A stretch of 64,000 nucleotides of DNA, from contig JBOEGW010000002.1 in assembly GCA_050633625.1 (NCBI GenBank), positions 1 to 64,000 on the forward strand, in the 5' to 3' direction. The notes under the pieces are model-generated. The model worked only from the letters and a program-made list of their open reading frames with translations. It made no database searches and was not told the origin of the DNA. This stretch comes from JBOEGW01 sp050633625. GTDB lineage: Bacteria; Pseudomonadota; Alphaproteobacteria; Rhodobacterales; Rhodobacteraceae. Below are positions 17,689 through 26,707 of the stretch, one piece after another. Every line of letters begins with the position of its first letter. Within the stretch, counting starts at the first letter, position 1. Position numbers and translations under genes: made by a program.

Positions 17689-19605
17689 TCATTCACCCAA
17701 CAACTCCTCAATAAAATCCTCCTGTCGATCAAGCACCGCCTCCCATTCCTTCGGCACAGCCGCTTCCCGCTCGCGCGTCTCAGGCTCAGGTTGCCCACGC
17801 CCGCCCTCGAGCGCCATCACGCTCATCGCCCGCGCTTCACGGCGTTGCGAACGATCACGTACGAGCGCGCGTTCGGCTGGTTTGACAGTCTCGTCCACAC
17901 CGGTCTCGTCACCCCCACCATCGCTCCCCCATGGCCCCACGCCCTGAACACTCGGCGGATACGGGAAGGGCTTGCCCTCCTGCCGGGCCAGCATCTCCTT
18001 GAAGAAGTGATCGTCGTAATATTTGATCCGGCTCGCCTTGATCGGGTGCTGGGGCGAGGCGAGGATGATGACCTCGTCGGGATCCATCAGACGGGCTTCC
18101 GTCTCGGAAAGCAGCGGCCGTTCTTCCAGCCGCGCCGAAGTCGAGGTCGCGCCGAGGAAACCCTTGTTGCGACCATACATCCGGGTCACCGCCTCGCGGG
18201 TGGTGCTGCCGACAGCGGCGGACACCTCTTTCACGGTGCGCTGGTCGCGCGGGGTGATGTAGAGCTTGAGCCCTGCCCCGTTCTCGAGGCTTTCACGGCC
18301 CTCGGGCCCATAGATCCGGTCAAGAGAGGCCAGCGACTGCGCGATCATCGCGACGCGACCGCCGTAGCTCGCCAGCGAATGGATCGCGCGCTCGAGATAG
18401 GGCATCGCCCCCATCTGCTGGAATTCGTCGATCATCATCATGACCGGCCAGGGCTCATCCGGGCCAGGCTCGTTCAGGCGGATCGACGCGATGAGATCGG
18501 CGAACATCAGGCGCAGGAGCGGGGCGAGGGTCGCGATGTGATCCTCGGAGACGGCGATGTAGAGCGACTGCGGGGTCTTGCGGAAGGTCGAGAAATCGAA
18601 GTCACTCGCCTCGGTGGCCGAGCGCACGGCGGGGTTGTCCCATTGCTTGAGACCGGCGGTCATCAGCGCCTGAATGTTCGAGGTCAGCAGCCGCGACGAT
18701 GCCGAGGCCGCATTGGTCCAGAGCTCGCGCAAGATGTCTTCTTCGGCCTCGTCGGCATAGGTCTTGTACTGGGCGTTCTTGTATTCGCCCCCGGCGACGA
18801 TCTTGTTCACCTCGCCAAGGCTCGGCGTGCCGCGCTGGATCGCCAGTAGACAGGCGGCGACGAAGATCGACTTGCCCGCCTCAGAGAAGGTGTCGAGGGT
18901 CTTGTTGTCTTTGTCGAGGAAGAGGTCGGCCAAGATCGAGACCTCGGTGAAGCGCTGCGCGAATGTCGGGGCCTTGGCGATCCGCGCGAGCGGGTTGTAG
19001 CGATGCGTGGCGTTGGCCCAGTCGAAGGGGCTGAAGCGATAGACCTCGTCGCCATTCAGTGCGCGAAGGCGCGCGGTCTTCTCGAAGTTCTCTCCCTTCA
19101 CGTCGAGCACCACGACCGAGCCCGCAAAGCTCAGAAGGTTCGGGATCACGAAGCCGACGCCCTTACCCGCACGGGTGGGCGCCACCATCATCACATGCGG
19201 AATGGTCGTCGAGGAGATGAACTCGGCCTTAGAGGTCGGCGCGCCGAGCTTGCCACAGACAAAGCCCTTGCCTGGGGCCTGCAGCATGTCGTTCTTCTTC
19301 AGCTCCGCCTTGGTCTGCCAATGGGCAGAACCGTAATCGTCGCGCTCCTTCTTCCAGGTCCACGCCAGTGCCAGCGCGCCGAGGCCGATCGCGCCGAAGC
19401 CGACGGCACCAAACCCCACCTTGAAGGCCTCGGGGTGCGCTGCGCGTGTAGCTGCACTCGCCTTCCAGAGCGCCAGCATGTCGAAGCTGCCAAAGCCGGT
19501 TTTCAGGGCCAGGGTCAGGTAGAAGGCGGCGACGATGGTGCCGATGACAGCACCGCAGATCACACCGAAAAGAAGTGCTGCCCAGAGGGGAAGTGTCTTG
19601 GTCAT
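17689..19605 (-). CDS. virD4: VirD4/TraG type IV coupling protein
   Basis: About 638 residues. Two N-terminal membrane segments (LPLWAALLFGVICGAVIG and VGFGAVGFGAIGLGALALAW) are followed by YGSAHWQTKAEL, Walker A VAPTRAGKGVG near residue 142, and Walker B VMMMIDEFQQMG. VirD4 ATPases bring the relaxase-DNA complex to the T4SS channel. Start chosen at the ATG 9 bases behind GGGGAG; another ATG three codons earlier is too close to that site. The C-terminal tail is Pro/Glu-rich. It lies 16 bases after the relaxase gene, in one operon with it. Confidence 0.95.
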   Translation of the reverse strand: MTKTLPLWAALLFGVICGAVIGTIVAAFYLTLALKTGFGSFDMLALWKASAATRAAHPEAFKVGFGAVGFGAIGLGALALAWTWKKERDDYGSAHWQTKAELKKNDMLQAPGKGFVCGKLGAPTSKAEFISSTTIPHVMMVAPTRAGKGVGFVIPNLLSFAGSVVVLDVKGENFEKTARLRALNGDEVYRFSPFDWANATHRYNPLARIAKAPTFAQRFTEVSILADLFLDKDNKTLDTFSEAGKSIFVAACLLAIQRGTPSLGEVNKIVAGGEYKNAQYKTYADEAEEDILRELWTNAASASSRLLTSNIQALMTAGLKQWDNPAVRSATEASDFDFSTFRKTPQSLYIAVSEDHIATLAPLLRLMFADLIASIRLNEPGPDEPWPVMMMIDEFQQMGAMPYLERAIHSLASYGGRVAMIAQSLASLDRIYGPEGRESLENGAGLKLYITPRDQRTVKEVSAAVGSTTREAVTRMYGRNKGFLGATSTSARLEERPLLSETEARLMDPDEVIILASPQHPIKASRIKYYDDHFFKEMLARQEGKPFPYPPSVQGVGPWGSDGGGDETGVDETVKPAERALVRDRSQRREARAMSVMALEGGRGQPEPETREREAAVPKEWEAVLDRQEDFIEELLGE

Positions 19606-19621
19606 GGTGGTCATCTCCCCT

Positions 19622-21550
19622 TTAGAATTCCATCTCGTCGTCGAGTCCGCGGTCACGGCCAAGATCCCGGCCCAACTCCTGCGCCTCTTGCTGGCCGCGC
19701 AGCCGGGCGACCTCGGTCGCCTTGTCCTGCTGCAACCCGGCGGCGCGGTCGGTGAAGACCTGGTCGCCGGTCTCCTCGAAGGTCATCTCCAGGAACTCCT
19801 GCGTGACGGTGATCTGGTCGAGCTTACTCGGCAGGGCAGCGTCCAGCACCTCGTAGTTGCCACGGCGTAGCTCGGCCAAGCCCTCCTCCCCCAATTCCTT
19901 GAAGAGCTCGGATTGCAGGGTTCGCTCGACTGTCTCTTCCTGTGCCTCGGTGAGCTTGCCATCGCGCAACATGTCGGCGAGGTCCTGCAGGTAGGGATTG
20001 GGCGTCCGGTCGTCCTCGTCGATGAGGGGCAGCGTCGCCTCTTCCTCATCGGCAAGGGTCCGGCCGATCTCGACGCCCAGTTCTTTCGCGCGTTCCATCA
20101 ACGCGTCCATCACGCCGTCGACCTTTTCGAGCGCGGCATCCAGTTGGTCATCATTGGCCGTCTCGACGCTGAGACCGTCTTTGGCCAGCACCGCGTTCAT
20201 GTCCCGCTCGACCCAGTCCTGCGCCATGCCGTAGTTCCGCGTGCCACCCGCCGCGATCCGGGCTACCAGTTCCTCGCTGTCCATTCCGGCCTCCTCGGCG
20301 CGCTCGAGCACATCGCGGAGCCCCTCGTCATTGCCGGACTGCAGCGCGGCAATCAGCACCTCGCTGCCCGCCCCCGGCGGATAGGGTTCCTCCAGCTGCT
20401 TGCCAAACCGCGCCCGCAGGTCCGGGTCCGGCACCATCTGCGAGAGGTCCGCGATGATCGGTGCGGCCTTGGCTTCAAAAGCGGCACGCTCCGCCGGATC
20501 CAGTTCTTCGGCCTTGAGCCTGAGCGCCTCGATCGTGCGCTCGGAATAGTCGATCGCATCACCGACGGTCTTGATGTCCTTCATGTCTATCTCTCCTTCG
20601 GTGAAATTCCACGGCGTGCCCGAGCCAAGCCCGTCCGCCAAGCCGCGTACGGCACGTGCCATGTGGCGCTGGTCCATCCGGTCCAGCAGGTCGGCGAGGT
20701 TCTTGTAGTCCTTGGCGAAGCCCACCACCTGCGCCTGCGCGATGGCGGATTCCTGGGCCGTCATGACGATCTCGCGCGGCAGGCGGGCCTCTTCCTTGGC
20801 GCGGTAGATCTCCTCGATCCCGGCGGGCTTCTCGAAGATGCCGCGCTCGAGCCGGGTCGTGGCGTCGAGCATCACGCCATACGCTTCGGCGATCTCGGCC
20901 TGCTTCTCGCGCATGAGCTGCGGCGACATCACACCCTCGGCCCAGCAGGAGAACCAGGTGCCCTTCTCGACGCCGCGGTTGTTCAGGATGATGTGCGCGT
21001 GTTTGTGCGCCCGGTCGTCATGGACCGCGAGGACATAGTCCCACTGATCGCCATATTCGCCGCTCTCGAAGAAATGCTCCGTCCAGTCCATGGCGATGTC
21101 GCGCACCTGATCGACCGTGACGTCGGTCGGGAAGGACAGAAGCATGTGCGAGGTGAACCCGAGCTTGGTCGAGCCGCGCCAGGTCCCGGCCCAATCCTCG
21201 ATGATGTTCTCTTTCTGATCCTCAGAAAGCACCGCCGCACCGGTCAGCGCATTGGTCATCGTCGAATAGGTGTAGACCGCCTTGTCGTTGACGTAGGAGA
21301 TCTGCGCTCCGAGCGAAGCACGCGTCTTGCAGCCTCCAGCCCGGATCCGCTTGAACACCGCCGCCCGGCTCTGACCCGACGCAGCCTTCAGCGCGTTGCG
21401 CGCCGACATGGATCCGACGCGCGCGAAACTCCGCCCCTGCCGACGCCCCGCCAGCCGCGCGTCGATCCGCGCCGCGGCCTGACCCCGGATGCGCTCATCC
21501 TCCCAGAGCCGGCCCATGACCGAAGTGTAGAGGGCGAGGGGATCAGGCAT
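19622..21550 (-). CDS. Relaxase (MOBP-like mobilisation nuclease)
   Basis: 642 residues. The relaxase signature is the histidine triad HKHAHIILNNRG near residues 182-192, preceded by GFTSHMLLSFP and DQWDYVLAVHDDR. Candidate catalytic tyrosines are at ISYVNDKAVYTYS near residues 85-95. The C-terminal half is long, charged and helical, perhaps for T4SS recruitment. The protein nicks oriT and pilots the strand through VirD4. It overlaps the MobC-like gene by 8 bases. In composition it resembles relaxases of Rhodobacteraceae plasmids; MOB class is inferred from the motif only. Confidence 0.92.
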   Translation of the reverse strand: MPDPLALYTSVMGRLWEDERIRGQAAARIDARLAGRRQGRSFARVGSMSARNALKAASGQSRAAVFKRIRAGGCKTRASLGAQISYVNDKAVYTYSTMTNALTGAAVLSEDQKENIIEDWAGTWRGSTKLGFTSHMLLSFPTDVTVDQVRDIAMDWTEHFFESGEYGDQWDYVLAVHDDRAHKHAHIILNNRGVEKGTWFSCWAEGVMSPQLMREKQAEIAEAYGVMLDATTRLERGIFEKPAGIEEIYRAKEEARLPREIVMTAQESAIAQAQVVGFAKDYKNLADLLDRMDQRHMARAVRGLADGLGSGTPWNFTEGEIDMKDIKTVGDAIDYSERTIEALRLKAEELDPAERAAFEAKAAPIIADLSQMVPDPDLRARFGKQLEEPYPPGAGSEVLIAALQSGNDEGLRDVLERAEEAGMDSEELVARIAAGGTRNYGMAQDWVERDMNAVLAKDGLSVETANDDQLDAALEKVDGVMDALMERAKELGVEIGRTLADEEEATLPLIDEDDRTPNPYLQDLADMLRDGKLTEAQEETVERTLQSELFKELGEEGLAELRRGNYEVLDAALPSKLDQITVTQEFLEMTFEETGDQVFTDRAAGLQQDKATEVARLRGQQEAQELGRDLGRDRGLDDEMEF

Positions 21551-22163
21551 TCCTGACCAGCCTCAGACGGCCGCCGGTCGCGGGCGGGTCATCCTCCAGA
21601 ACCGCGCTCTCCGTCCCCTGCCTTTCTTCCTTTTGCGGCCACTCCTGAGCGCGCAAGACCTGCGCCGCATCCTTCATCCGGCCCATCTCACGGCTCATGG
21701 ACTGCGCCAGATCGAGCAGTTCGATCAGCACCGCACGGTCCGCCTCCGCGACCTCCAGCCGACCGCGATGGACCGCCTTGGCGAGCGCCAGTCCCGTGTC
21801 GCTCACGTCCTTCGCCTGACGCCACGCAGCACAGAATTCCGAGACCAGATCACGGGGTACATCGAGGAACCCGCACCGTCCGCGCAGCACCGCATTGAGC
21901 GCCTGGGACCGGTTGGCAAAACCCCGTTCGCGCCACTCGGCATCGAAGGCGTCCAGTTCGGATCGGCTTGCCCGGAACGACACCGTCTCGCTCGGATCGC
22001 GCACCGCGATGCCCTCGCCCGCCTCCTCTTTCGCGAGCCGGTTCACGTGGCGCGGAGAGATGCCGAACGCGGCCGCCAGGTCCTTCGCGCTCTCCCCCGC
22101 AGCAAAGCGCCGCGCGAGTTCGATGCGCTCTTCAAGCTTCAGGTTTTTCGCTGGTCTCGGCAC
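21543..22163 (-). CDS. MobC-like relaxosome accessory protein
   Basis: About 206 residues, starting at a GTG with GGGAGA at good spacing; an upstream ATG frame has no ribosome site. The N-terminal part contains KLEERIELARRFAAGESAKD and LAAAFGISPRHVNRLAKEEA, a helix-turn-helix-like segment, then VSFRASRSELDAFDAEWRERG and SQALNAVLRGR, the ribbon-helix-helix-like pattern of MobC-type proteins. Upstream of the relaxase and overlapping it, it probably binds oriT and helps open it. Moderately confident in the role. Confidence 0.75.
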   Translation of the reverse strand: MPRPAKNLKLEERIELARRFAAGESAKDLAAAFGISPRHVNRLAKEEAGEGIAVRDPSETVSFRASRSELDAFDAEWRERGFANRSQALNAVLRGRCGFLDVPRDLVSEFCAAWRQAKDVSDTGLALAKAVHRGRLEVAEADRAVLIELLDLAQSMSREMGRMKDAAQVLRAQEWPQKEERQGTESAVLEDDPPATGGRLRLVRNA

Positions 22164-22704
22164 TAGGGCGTTCTCCCGCTTCCAGAAAAAGGATGCATGC
22201 GCAGACGCGCGCGAGGCAGCGATTGCTCGCAATCGCGTTCGCGTGCGGCGGAGCATTCAGCTTTGCGGGAAACGCCCATGACAGACCCCTCGGACAAAAT
22301 GTGCAAACATTGGCCATATCCTGCCAACGTCTTCCTTCTCTCCTTCGCTTATACTTCAATAAATCACATTGTGCAATATTACGTTTTGCGTGTCGTGTAT
22401 TTTTGCAGGCATTGGCCGCCGTCAAGACCCCGCGTCGCGGCGCGACATGGGACGGGTCCCGCCCTCATCGATGCAGGACAAGCAGGTCGAAAAAGCTAAC
22501 GAAACTTGTGTTCAAGACGCACGCTGCGACACGCAAACCGAACGCCCGAGCCGTTCACGGATCGGGCGCCAGGAACACGAAAACGGCCCGCGCGGGATGG
22601 CGCGTGTCACGCCCGTTTGGGGCGTCACAATGTTGGTAAGGATCAATGTCTGACCCCTGCGGATCCGAAGACCCGCAGGGGTATCTGGGTCAGTGACCCA
22701 GTCC
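22164..22704. other. oriT: Probable oriT and promoter region of the mobilisation genes
   Basis: This 541-base non-coding stretch lies upstream of the MobC-relaxase-VirD4 operon, where oriT usually sits. It holds several inverted repeats: GCGATTGC-TC-GCAATCGC (22219-22236), GTCGCG-G-CGCGAC (22434-22446), a 10-base pair with one mismatch at 22605-22629, CCCCTGCGG...CCGCAGGGG (22654-22681) and CTGGGTCA-G-TGACCCAG (22685-22701). An AT-rich tract spans about 22340-22410. The last two hairpins adjoin the 3' end of the small gene next door and may terminate it. No nic site was matched to a known family. Confidence 0.45.
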
Positions 22705-22866
22705 CTAAGAGCGCAGATCGTCGTAACGGCTGCGGGCGATCAGCGCCTCGGTCTCGAGGCTGTCGAGGGTCTCCGGATGGGCGTCGTCATCGAAGGCGGC
22801 GAGGTAGGCATCGAAGGCCATGTCGGCTTGCAGTTCGGCGAGGTCTATGGATTGTTCGAGTGTCAT
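22705..22866 (-). CDS. Small acidic hypothetical protein
   Basis: A 53-residue acidic peptide (TLEQSIDLAELQADMAFDAY) starting at an ATG behind GGAAAGGA. A longer frame upstream reads through GC-rich leader and is not credible. It consists of two predicted helices and has no known motif. Its 3' end runs into two perfect hairpins. Small acidic plasmid proteins of this kind can be antitoxin- or Arda-like mimics, but nothing here proves that. Confidence 0.6.
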   Translation of the reverse strand: MTLEQSIDLAELQADMAFDAYLAAFDDDAHPETLDSLETEALIARSRYDDLRS

Positions 22867-23462
22867 GGTGTGATCCTTTCCGTTGATCGTCGTTGGACGG
22901 ATCGTGGAAAAGGCCGGGGGAATGAGAGCGGGCTGCACCCGGCACGGGGCGGAATGAAATGGAGCACGCCGGGGGCGGGTTTGTTGTGAGCGATGCCCCG
23001 CAGCGCTCAAGGCGCCAGCCGTCCAGAAACCTGCCCCCGGCGTTGCCGACCGCTCGACCCCGGGCTAGCGATCTCTAAGGCCAACAGGTCGACGGAAAGG
23101 CGCGCGGCGGTGACACTGACGTGAGACGTTGCCCCGGGATGCATGACGATGATTTGCGATTTCGTTGCCTGCGGCACAGGGGGAGTTCGGCGCCCCTGGC
23201 AGCTTCGCCAAGACGACCCAAGCGCTGGTCGCTCGAATGAGAGAAGGGGTGCGCTTGCATCGCTCAGTGGGCTCCCAGTTCTCCCTGCTTACATTCGGTT
23301 CCGCCACGGATTCGCGCGATCCACTCTGTCCCTCAACAGAACGATCAAAGCTGCTTCTGCGATCGATCCAGTCAGACTATCCGCCTCGGTGTCAGCGTCC
23401 GAAATATGCCGCGTTCTTCGGACACGGGTATCGGACCCGAACTGCTGCCATTCCTCAGAACG
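22867..23462. other. 596-base gap, no gene recognised
   Basis: Contains the 5' leader of the small acidic gene (ribosome site at 22869-22877) and GC-rich sequence with short low-quality frames only. No promoter or repeat stood out. Confidence 0.4.
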
Positions 23463-23493
23463 AGAAAAAGCCAGACCGCCGAAGCGGTCTGGC
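23463..23493 (-). terminator. Rho-independent terminator of DUF736 copy 1
   Basis: On the reverse strand a perfect 10-base stem GCCAGACCGC / GCGGTCTGGC closes a TTCG tetraloop and is followed by TTTTTCTCG. It lies 8 bases after the DUF736 stop. This is a textbook intrinsic terminator. Confidence 0.9.
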
Positions 23494-23500
23494 CCTTGGC

Positions 23501-23839
23501 TTAGGCGGCGTCTTTGGGACCCCAGGGGATGACCGCCTGAAGGGACAGATCGTCCTGGTTCGCGGCCTTGCCGAGGTTGGCGTTGAAGCCGTGATCGCGG
23601 ATGGTCAGCGTGTAGTAGTCGGCGCCGGTCTCCTTGTTCTGCTTCTTCCAGATGCCGCCGCACTCGACCAGCTTGCCGCGCGGGGAGCGGCCGAGGACGC
23701 GGTGCGTAGGGGCCATCGGGTTCGCGCTTGCGACAGGTTCGACCGTGATGTCGAGGTCGAAGGTCAGGGTTGAGATGGAGCCTGTGCCCTTGGCGGTTTC
23801 GATGTCGGCGCTGGTGAATTTGATGCAGTTCGTGGTCAT
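23501..23839 (-). CDS. DUF736 family protein, copy 1
   Basis: 112 residues beginning MTTNCIKFTSADIETAKGTG and ending LSLQAVIPWGPKDAA. The pattern GSISTLTFDLDITVEP, SPRGKLVECGGIWKKQ and TGADYYTLTIRD is that of DUF736, small proteins common on alphaproteobacterial plasmids and integrative elements; function unknown, possibly single-strand-DNA or stress related. The ATG has GGAGAAGAG upstream. It differs from copy 2 by only two residues (Thr/Ile at KGTGS and Ala/Thr at VASANP). A long structured leader precedes it and a strong terminator follows. Confidence 0.9.
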   Translation of the reverse strand: MTTNCIKFTSADIETAKGTGSISTLTFDLDITVEPVASANPMAPTHRVLGRSPRGKLVECGGIWKKQNKETGADYYTLTIRDHGFNANLGKAANQDDLSLQAVIPWGPKDAA

Positions 23840-23934
23840 TGCTCTTCTCCTTGTTTGCGTTGCAATGATGGTCACCTTGCAGCTGGCCAAGGCCCGGTCA
23901 CACCGAAGGCGAAGCGCAGCGGAGAGGGGCAGGC

Positions 23935-23990
23935 GCCGGTCTTTTTGCTCCGCGCGGAATGACCCGCAGGGGCAGGGGAAAAAGATCGGC
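23935..23990 (-). ncRNA. Structured leader element A (upstream of DUF736 copy 1)
   Basis: On the gene strand an outer stem GCCGATCTTTTT / AAAAAGACCGGC (11 of 12 paired) encloses 32 bases. Inside lie CCCCTGCGGG, a C(UGCG)G tetraloop hairpin, and the palindrome TCCGCGCGGA. The element is about 95 bases before the start codon. Two related copies occur at 51771-51826 and 56274-56326. Structure is seen; regulatory role is inferred. Confidence 0.6.
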
Positions 23991-24036
23991 GACAACCTTT
24001 GTGGACGGGACGACAGCTGCGACCAGCATGTCATGC

Positions 24037-24743
24037 AAAGCAACACATCGGGAGAAGTGCTCTGGCCAGGAAGGAAACTAGGTGATCTGCCGAGGGAGAT
24101 GCTGCGGGGGGCGGTGTCTTCTCTGTCCTCTTGCCCGGAGACGCACCCGGACGGGTCAGAGCTTTGCCTGACCCTGCCTCACGCGCCGCCACGGCTGGTT
24201 TCCATGGCAACGCGATGTGTGTTGTCTGGCAGAGCAACTGGGAAACCGTCGGAGCCTCGACACCCTGCTCGGCTTACCCGGATTTCGAAAGGACCCTCCA
24301 CGGCAGACCGAAGTATTACGATTTGCGCGTCACGACCACCACCAGCATTGTGCCAGCTGCGGCCAATACAATCCGGCGGTCGTCGGACCTCGTTTGCGGC
24401 CCATGATCGCGGCGCGGAGCTGCTTGTCCAGCAAAACGAGGACCAACACCGACCGAGACGCGAGGTACGTGATCACTGATGTCACGCGCCCGCCCCAGCG
24501 ACCGAAACCGAAATGGCCGAGATGAAGCGTTGCCACGACCATGCGACGGCTGGTCGGGCTGGCTCCGGAGGAGACTGCGCTGCCAGCGGCACGTCGCAGG
24601 GAGAGGCGGCGTTTCAACTCGGGGAGGGCGGCTGCGTGCAGCCGACCGAGTAGGGTGCGGTCCTGGCCAAAGGGCAGGAGGGGCCAATGTTCCCCTTGAA
24701 TGCTTCATCTTAAAAATCAAAAGTTACTTCAACGGCAGGGCCA
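24037..24743. other. Gap of 700 bases at the left edge of the accessory island
   Basis: Contains the fading end of the DUF736 upstream repeat (to about 24105) and a possible degraded membrane-protein fragment listed separately. No intact gene, ribosome site or terminator was recognised. It marks the switch from GC-rich backbone to AT-richer island DNA. Confidence 0.45.
24330..24617 (-). pseudogene. Possible degraded PepSY-type membrane protein fragment
   Basis: A reverse-strand frame contains ATLHLGHFGFGRWGGRVTS followed by hydrophobic VITYLASRSVLVLVLL, reminiscent of the LH-G-FGG...L membrane segment of PepSY-associated TM proteins. The flanks do not continue the family in frame and there is no credible start. 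Low confidence; it may be chance composition. Confidence 0.25.
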
Positions 24744-25346
24744 TTGAGACAGACGGAACACACTTTGATTGAGCTGAAAATCGAACTGGTTGGCATCAAA
24801 CCACCCATCTGGCGCCGTATACTCGTGCCGAATGACATCAGCTTGGACATCCTGCATTCCGTTCTCCAGGGCGCTATGCCTTGGCAGGACTATCATCTGC
24901 ATGAGTTCGAGATTGGCGAAGACAGGTTCGAGGCCCGCGACGAACGTGACGACAGCTGGGACCCAAACGATGGCCGGAAAGACGAAAAGAAGTTTGCTCT
25001 TGGAGAGCTGGTCAAGAAAGGCAGTCAGTTCACATACACTTATGATTTCGGCGATGGTTGGCGACATCTCGTCACTGTCGAGAAGGTTAGCAAGCCAACC
25101 GGAAGACCCGATCTGGACTTTCCTGCCTGTGTTGCCGGAGAACGCGCGTGTCCGCCAGAGGACAGTGGAGGGCCCTACTCTTACGAAGAGTTTCTCGACG
25201 CGCTGACCGACAAACGCCACCCGGAACATCGTGATACAAAGAAATGGGCCGGCGCGTTCGAACCGGAAGTGTTCAGCGTGCAGCAAGCCAATGCTGCCGT
25301 CGGTGCGATGTTTGTTTGGGCAAAAGAGCGCCGCGATCGAAAGTGA
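24744..25346 (+). CDS. Plasmid pRiA4b ORF-3 family protein
   Basis: About 200 residues. The N-terminal LIELKIELVGIKPPIWRRIL, DILHSVLQGAMPWQDYHLHEF and the central FTYTYDFGDGWRHLVTVEK are the hallmark of the PRiA4_ORF3 family, present on plasmids, in transposon relatives and in defence islands. The biochemical function is unknown. The start is a TTG; a second TTG eight codons on (LIELKIE) is equally possible. It is the first gene of the AT-richer island. Confidence 0.88.
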   Translation: MRQTEHTLIELKIELVGIKPPIWRRILVPNDISLDILHSVLQGAMPWQDYHLHEFEIGEDRFEARDERDDSWDPNDGRKDEKKFALGELVKKGSQFTYTYDFGDGWRHLVTVEKVSKPTGRPDLDFPACVAGERACPPEDSGGPYSYEEFLDALTDKRHPEHRDTKKWAGAFEPEVFSVQQANAAVGAMFVWAKERRDRK

Positions 25347-25681
25347 GCCTAACGCTGTCTTGCAACGCTTGCTCCGGCATAGACGTTGGCAATGTGATGC
25401 GATCTTCCGAAGCAGCGTCCAAAGAAACCATAAGCGCCGACGTGCAAACGGCACCGCAATAGGCAACCAAACCTGCTCGGGTAACGATAACCGAGAATTA
25501 TTGTTACCGTACTGAGACGGCGCAAACCTGCTAAAACCAAATCGGTTTGCCTCTGGTTTTTGTCCAAGCTAGGCAACTGATTATTGGTGGTGCGCATCCT
25601 TCCGGCAAAACGGACCGTTCTTGACCCGCTTCTTGACATCCGTGACTGGCCTCCAAGGCTTGGTCGACAGGAAGTTTAGAC
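25347..25681. other. Gap with an AT-rich stem-loop
   Basis: GGTAACGATAA / TTATTGTTACC at 25480-25508 form an 11-base stem with one mismatch and a 7-base loop. No U-run follows, so it could be an operator or weak terminator for the pRiA4b-like gene. Otherwise nothing recognised. Confidence 0.45.
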
Positions 25682-26002
25682 ATGCGTATTGTCTGCTCAA
25701 GAGCAATCGTTATCCGAAGGGGCACTCACTTGGCCTATGTAATTGTTGGCGTTTCAAGCACGACCGGAACAATCCATCGACTCACACCGATGAAAGAGCG
25801 TGGCGAGTACCAACTAACGGCGCCAAAACTTACTGCCGACGAACGGAAGCGTGAAGTCAACTATACTTGGGTGGCTGATATTGAGGAGGTCGTTCGTCTC
25901 ATTGAGAAGGAAGGCTATTATGCGCGGATGTACAACGTCGAAAACGATCAAGCTCCAGATATAATTGCAAATCAGTTTATTAAGGTATTTCGACTGCCCT
26001 AA
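25682..26002 (+). CDS. Hypothetical protein
   Basis: Up to 106 residues. The first 16 may be untranslated: a TTG at 25730 behind AAGGGG gives a better-looking start, LAYVIVGVSSTTGTIHRLTP. The rest (VNYTWVADIEEVVRLIEKEG, YYARMYNVEND) looks like a genuine small alpha/beta protein with a helical middle. No family recognised. It stands alone between gaps in the accessory island. Confidence 0.55.
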   Translation: MRIVCSRAIVIRRGTHLAYVIVGVSSTTGTIHRLTPMKERGEYQLTAPKLTADERKREVNYTWVADIEEVVRLIEKEGYYARMYNVENDQAPDIIANQFIKVFRLP

Positions 26003-26174
26003 GTCGTTGGGTTTGCTATAATCAAAATAAAACGGATTACTGACGTCGCCTAGCAATGTAATCCAACCTTTTATCTTACGCTGCTGACTATCCCGCCCGC
26101 CGTATTCCGGCATCACCAGCCTCATGGCAGGATCCGGAATTTTACATCAACATGCAGCCAATTTAGGTGATCTT

Positions 26175-26681
26175 ATGGAAGTTCTCTTTTCAACAACTCT
26201 CAAACCCATGGCCGACTTTGAGGTGGGAGAAATCGGTCTCTGCAACTTTGGCAGAGGGGCTGAATTGGCCATGCTTGTCATCAAACTCGAGGAAGATCTT
26301 GGTTTCGCTACAATGCATGACCAGGGTGATGACCTGTTCAGTATTCACTATGTGGAGCACAGACTTGACCTCTGCCTTTCGTATGGCCAAGACTGGAAGC
26401 TGGTGATCGACCCGACTGGGGATATCCAAATGGGAGGTTACGCTTCACCTGAAATTGGCGACATGGTCATGTGGAACGGTGCCTATGGCTTGTGCGCGGC
26501 TCAGCCTCGAGGCCCCATGAAGAACAAGGTCAACTTTCCACTGACTGGCACCGTTTCTAATAGGTCACCCATCGAAGCAATATTTAAGTCTTGGAAAATT
26601 GTCCTCAACGAGAATGATCCCGAGACTGGCCTCGCTCCCGTAATCTTCCGCCGCCCCTCAAAGCAGGTTTCGCAGCCTTGA
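26175..26681 (+). CDS. Hypothetical protein
   Basis: 168 residues from an ATG preceded by AGGTGAT; a longer frame starts at 26124 without a ribosome site. Sequence such as EDLGFATMHDQGDDLFSIHY and LSYGQDWKLVIDPTGDIQMG suggests a compact mixed fold. No catalytic motif or membrane segment was seen. It converges on the TIR gene, with only 26 bases between stops. Function unknown; the context is a defence-type island. Confidence 0.6.
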   Translation: MEVLFSTTLKPMADFEVGEIGLCNFGRGAELAMLVIKLEEDLGFATMHDQGDDLFSIHYVEHRLDLCLSYGQDWKLVIDPTGDIQMGGYASPEIGDMVMWNGAYGLCAAQPRGPMKNKVNFPLTGTVSNRSPIEAIFKSWKIVLNENDPETGLAPVIFRRPSKQVSQP

Positions 26682-26707
26682 TTGAAACATTGCCAAAAGA
26701 AGGAACC

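Larger units (their letters stand above)
23501..24036. repeat. Long direct repeat, left copy (DUF736 gene plus leader)
   Basis: Gene and leader match 51337-51873 nearly base for base; I count about 17 mismatches over the 339-base gene and fewer than ten over the leader. Weaker similarity continues to about 24105 (GGAGAAGTGC and CGAGGGAGATG elements shared). Both copies have the same orientation. Confidence 0.95.

Noticed and set aside
17677..18849. A 390-codon open frame on the + strand opposite virD4
   Set aside because: Shadow of virD4; no domain and antisense-like composition.
19913..21556. A 547-codon open frame on the + strand opposite the relaxase
   Set aside because: It is a GC-rich mirror frame of the relaxase gene with no ribosome site, signal or motif; the reverse strand has the histidine triad and coupled neighbours.
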